The translations under genes were made by a program, and so were the position numbers. Shown one piece after another: positions 63,896 to 64,000 of a stretch of 64,000 nucleotides of DNA; position 1 is the stretch's first letter; the number at the start of each line of letters is the position of its first letter. This DNA is from Cylicocyclus nassatus. Lineage: Eukaryota > Nematoda > Chromadorea > Rhabditida > Strongylidae. Location: NCBI GenBank assembly GCA_958299035.1, contig CATQJL010000001.1, positions 76,653,594-76,717,593 on the forward strand, read 5' to 3'. The notes below the pieces were generated by a model. It was given only the letters and a program-made list of their open reading frames with translations, was not told the origin of the DNA and made no database searches.

Positions 63896-64000
63896 GGAAA
63901 ACTGAACACAAAACCTGAAAAGATTTTTGTCCTATTCAAAGGTTATTTGTTTGAATTTGCACTGAAACTTTTTCTCCACAGCAAAGTTCGTTTTCTTTTG

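Overview
The window looks like gene-poor, repeat-rich chromosomal DNA of a parasitic nematode, most likely a clade V strongylid such as a hookworm relative. The evidence is a complete ground-like (grl) gene, a nematode-restricted hedgehog-related family. Introns are small (about 40 to 80 bases) with TTTCAG or TTTTAG acceptors, an RTE retrotransposon and dense foldback/MITE families are present, and the AT-rich background carries poly-G/poly-C tracts. There is no bacterial or organellar signature. One 500-base run of N is a scaffold gap.

Host genes are split into short exons, so I rebuilt them by hand from splice consensus and reading-phase agreement. From left to right: a grl gene (minus, 1952-3258); a four-membrane-segment protein gene (minus, 7835-9682); a one-membrane-segment protein gene (minus, 10944-11446); a long multi-exon gene of unknown function (minus, 13234-15306, probably reaching 16568); a 99-residue protein gene (plus, 17240-17720); exons of a gene on minus at 19012-19709; a minus gene at 32432-32798 and a divergent plus gene for a C-terminally anchored membrane protein at 32833-33419; a minus gene at 34923-35432; the 3' end of a plus gene for a membrane protein (53765-54193); a plus gene for a basic AT-hook protein (56776-59218); a plus gene 3' end at 60820-61209; a 48-residue minus gene at 61605-61785; and loose exons to the right end. 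Most of these proteins are not recognised.

The centre (19751-32305) is an array of near-identical Penelope-like elements (PLEs) coding for an 893-residue reverse transcriptase with a C-terminal GIY-YIG endonuclease. Copies on the left point minus and copies on the right point plus, meeting at an inverted junction at 26865/26866. Each pseudo-LTR carries a motif that folds as a type I hammerhead ribozyme. One copy contains a 26-base exact match to a cDNA/whole-genome-amplification primer and many single-base insertions, so part of this array is probably an assembly or amplification artefact.

From 36477 to 39567 lies a decayed full-length RTE-type LINE with a 16-bp target-site duplication. The region 39.6-59 kb is dominated by MITEs, foldbacks and dispersed repeats, often nested, including hAT-, piggyBac- and mariner-like families and a (G+C)-rich island with repeated CCGCGGCC. 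Several of these insertions sit in introns or touch exon borders, so they may shape the host genes.
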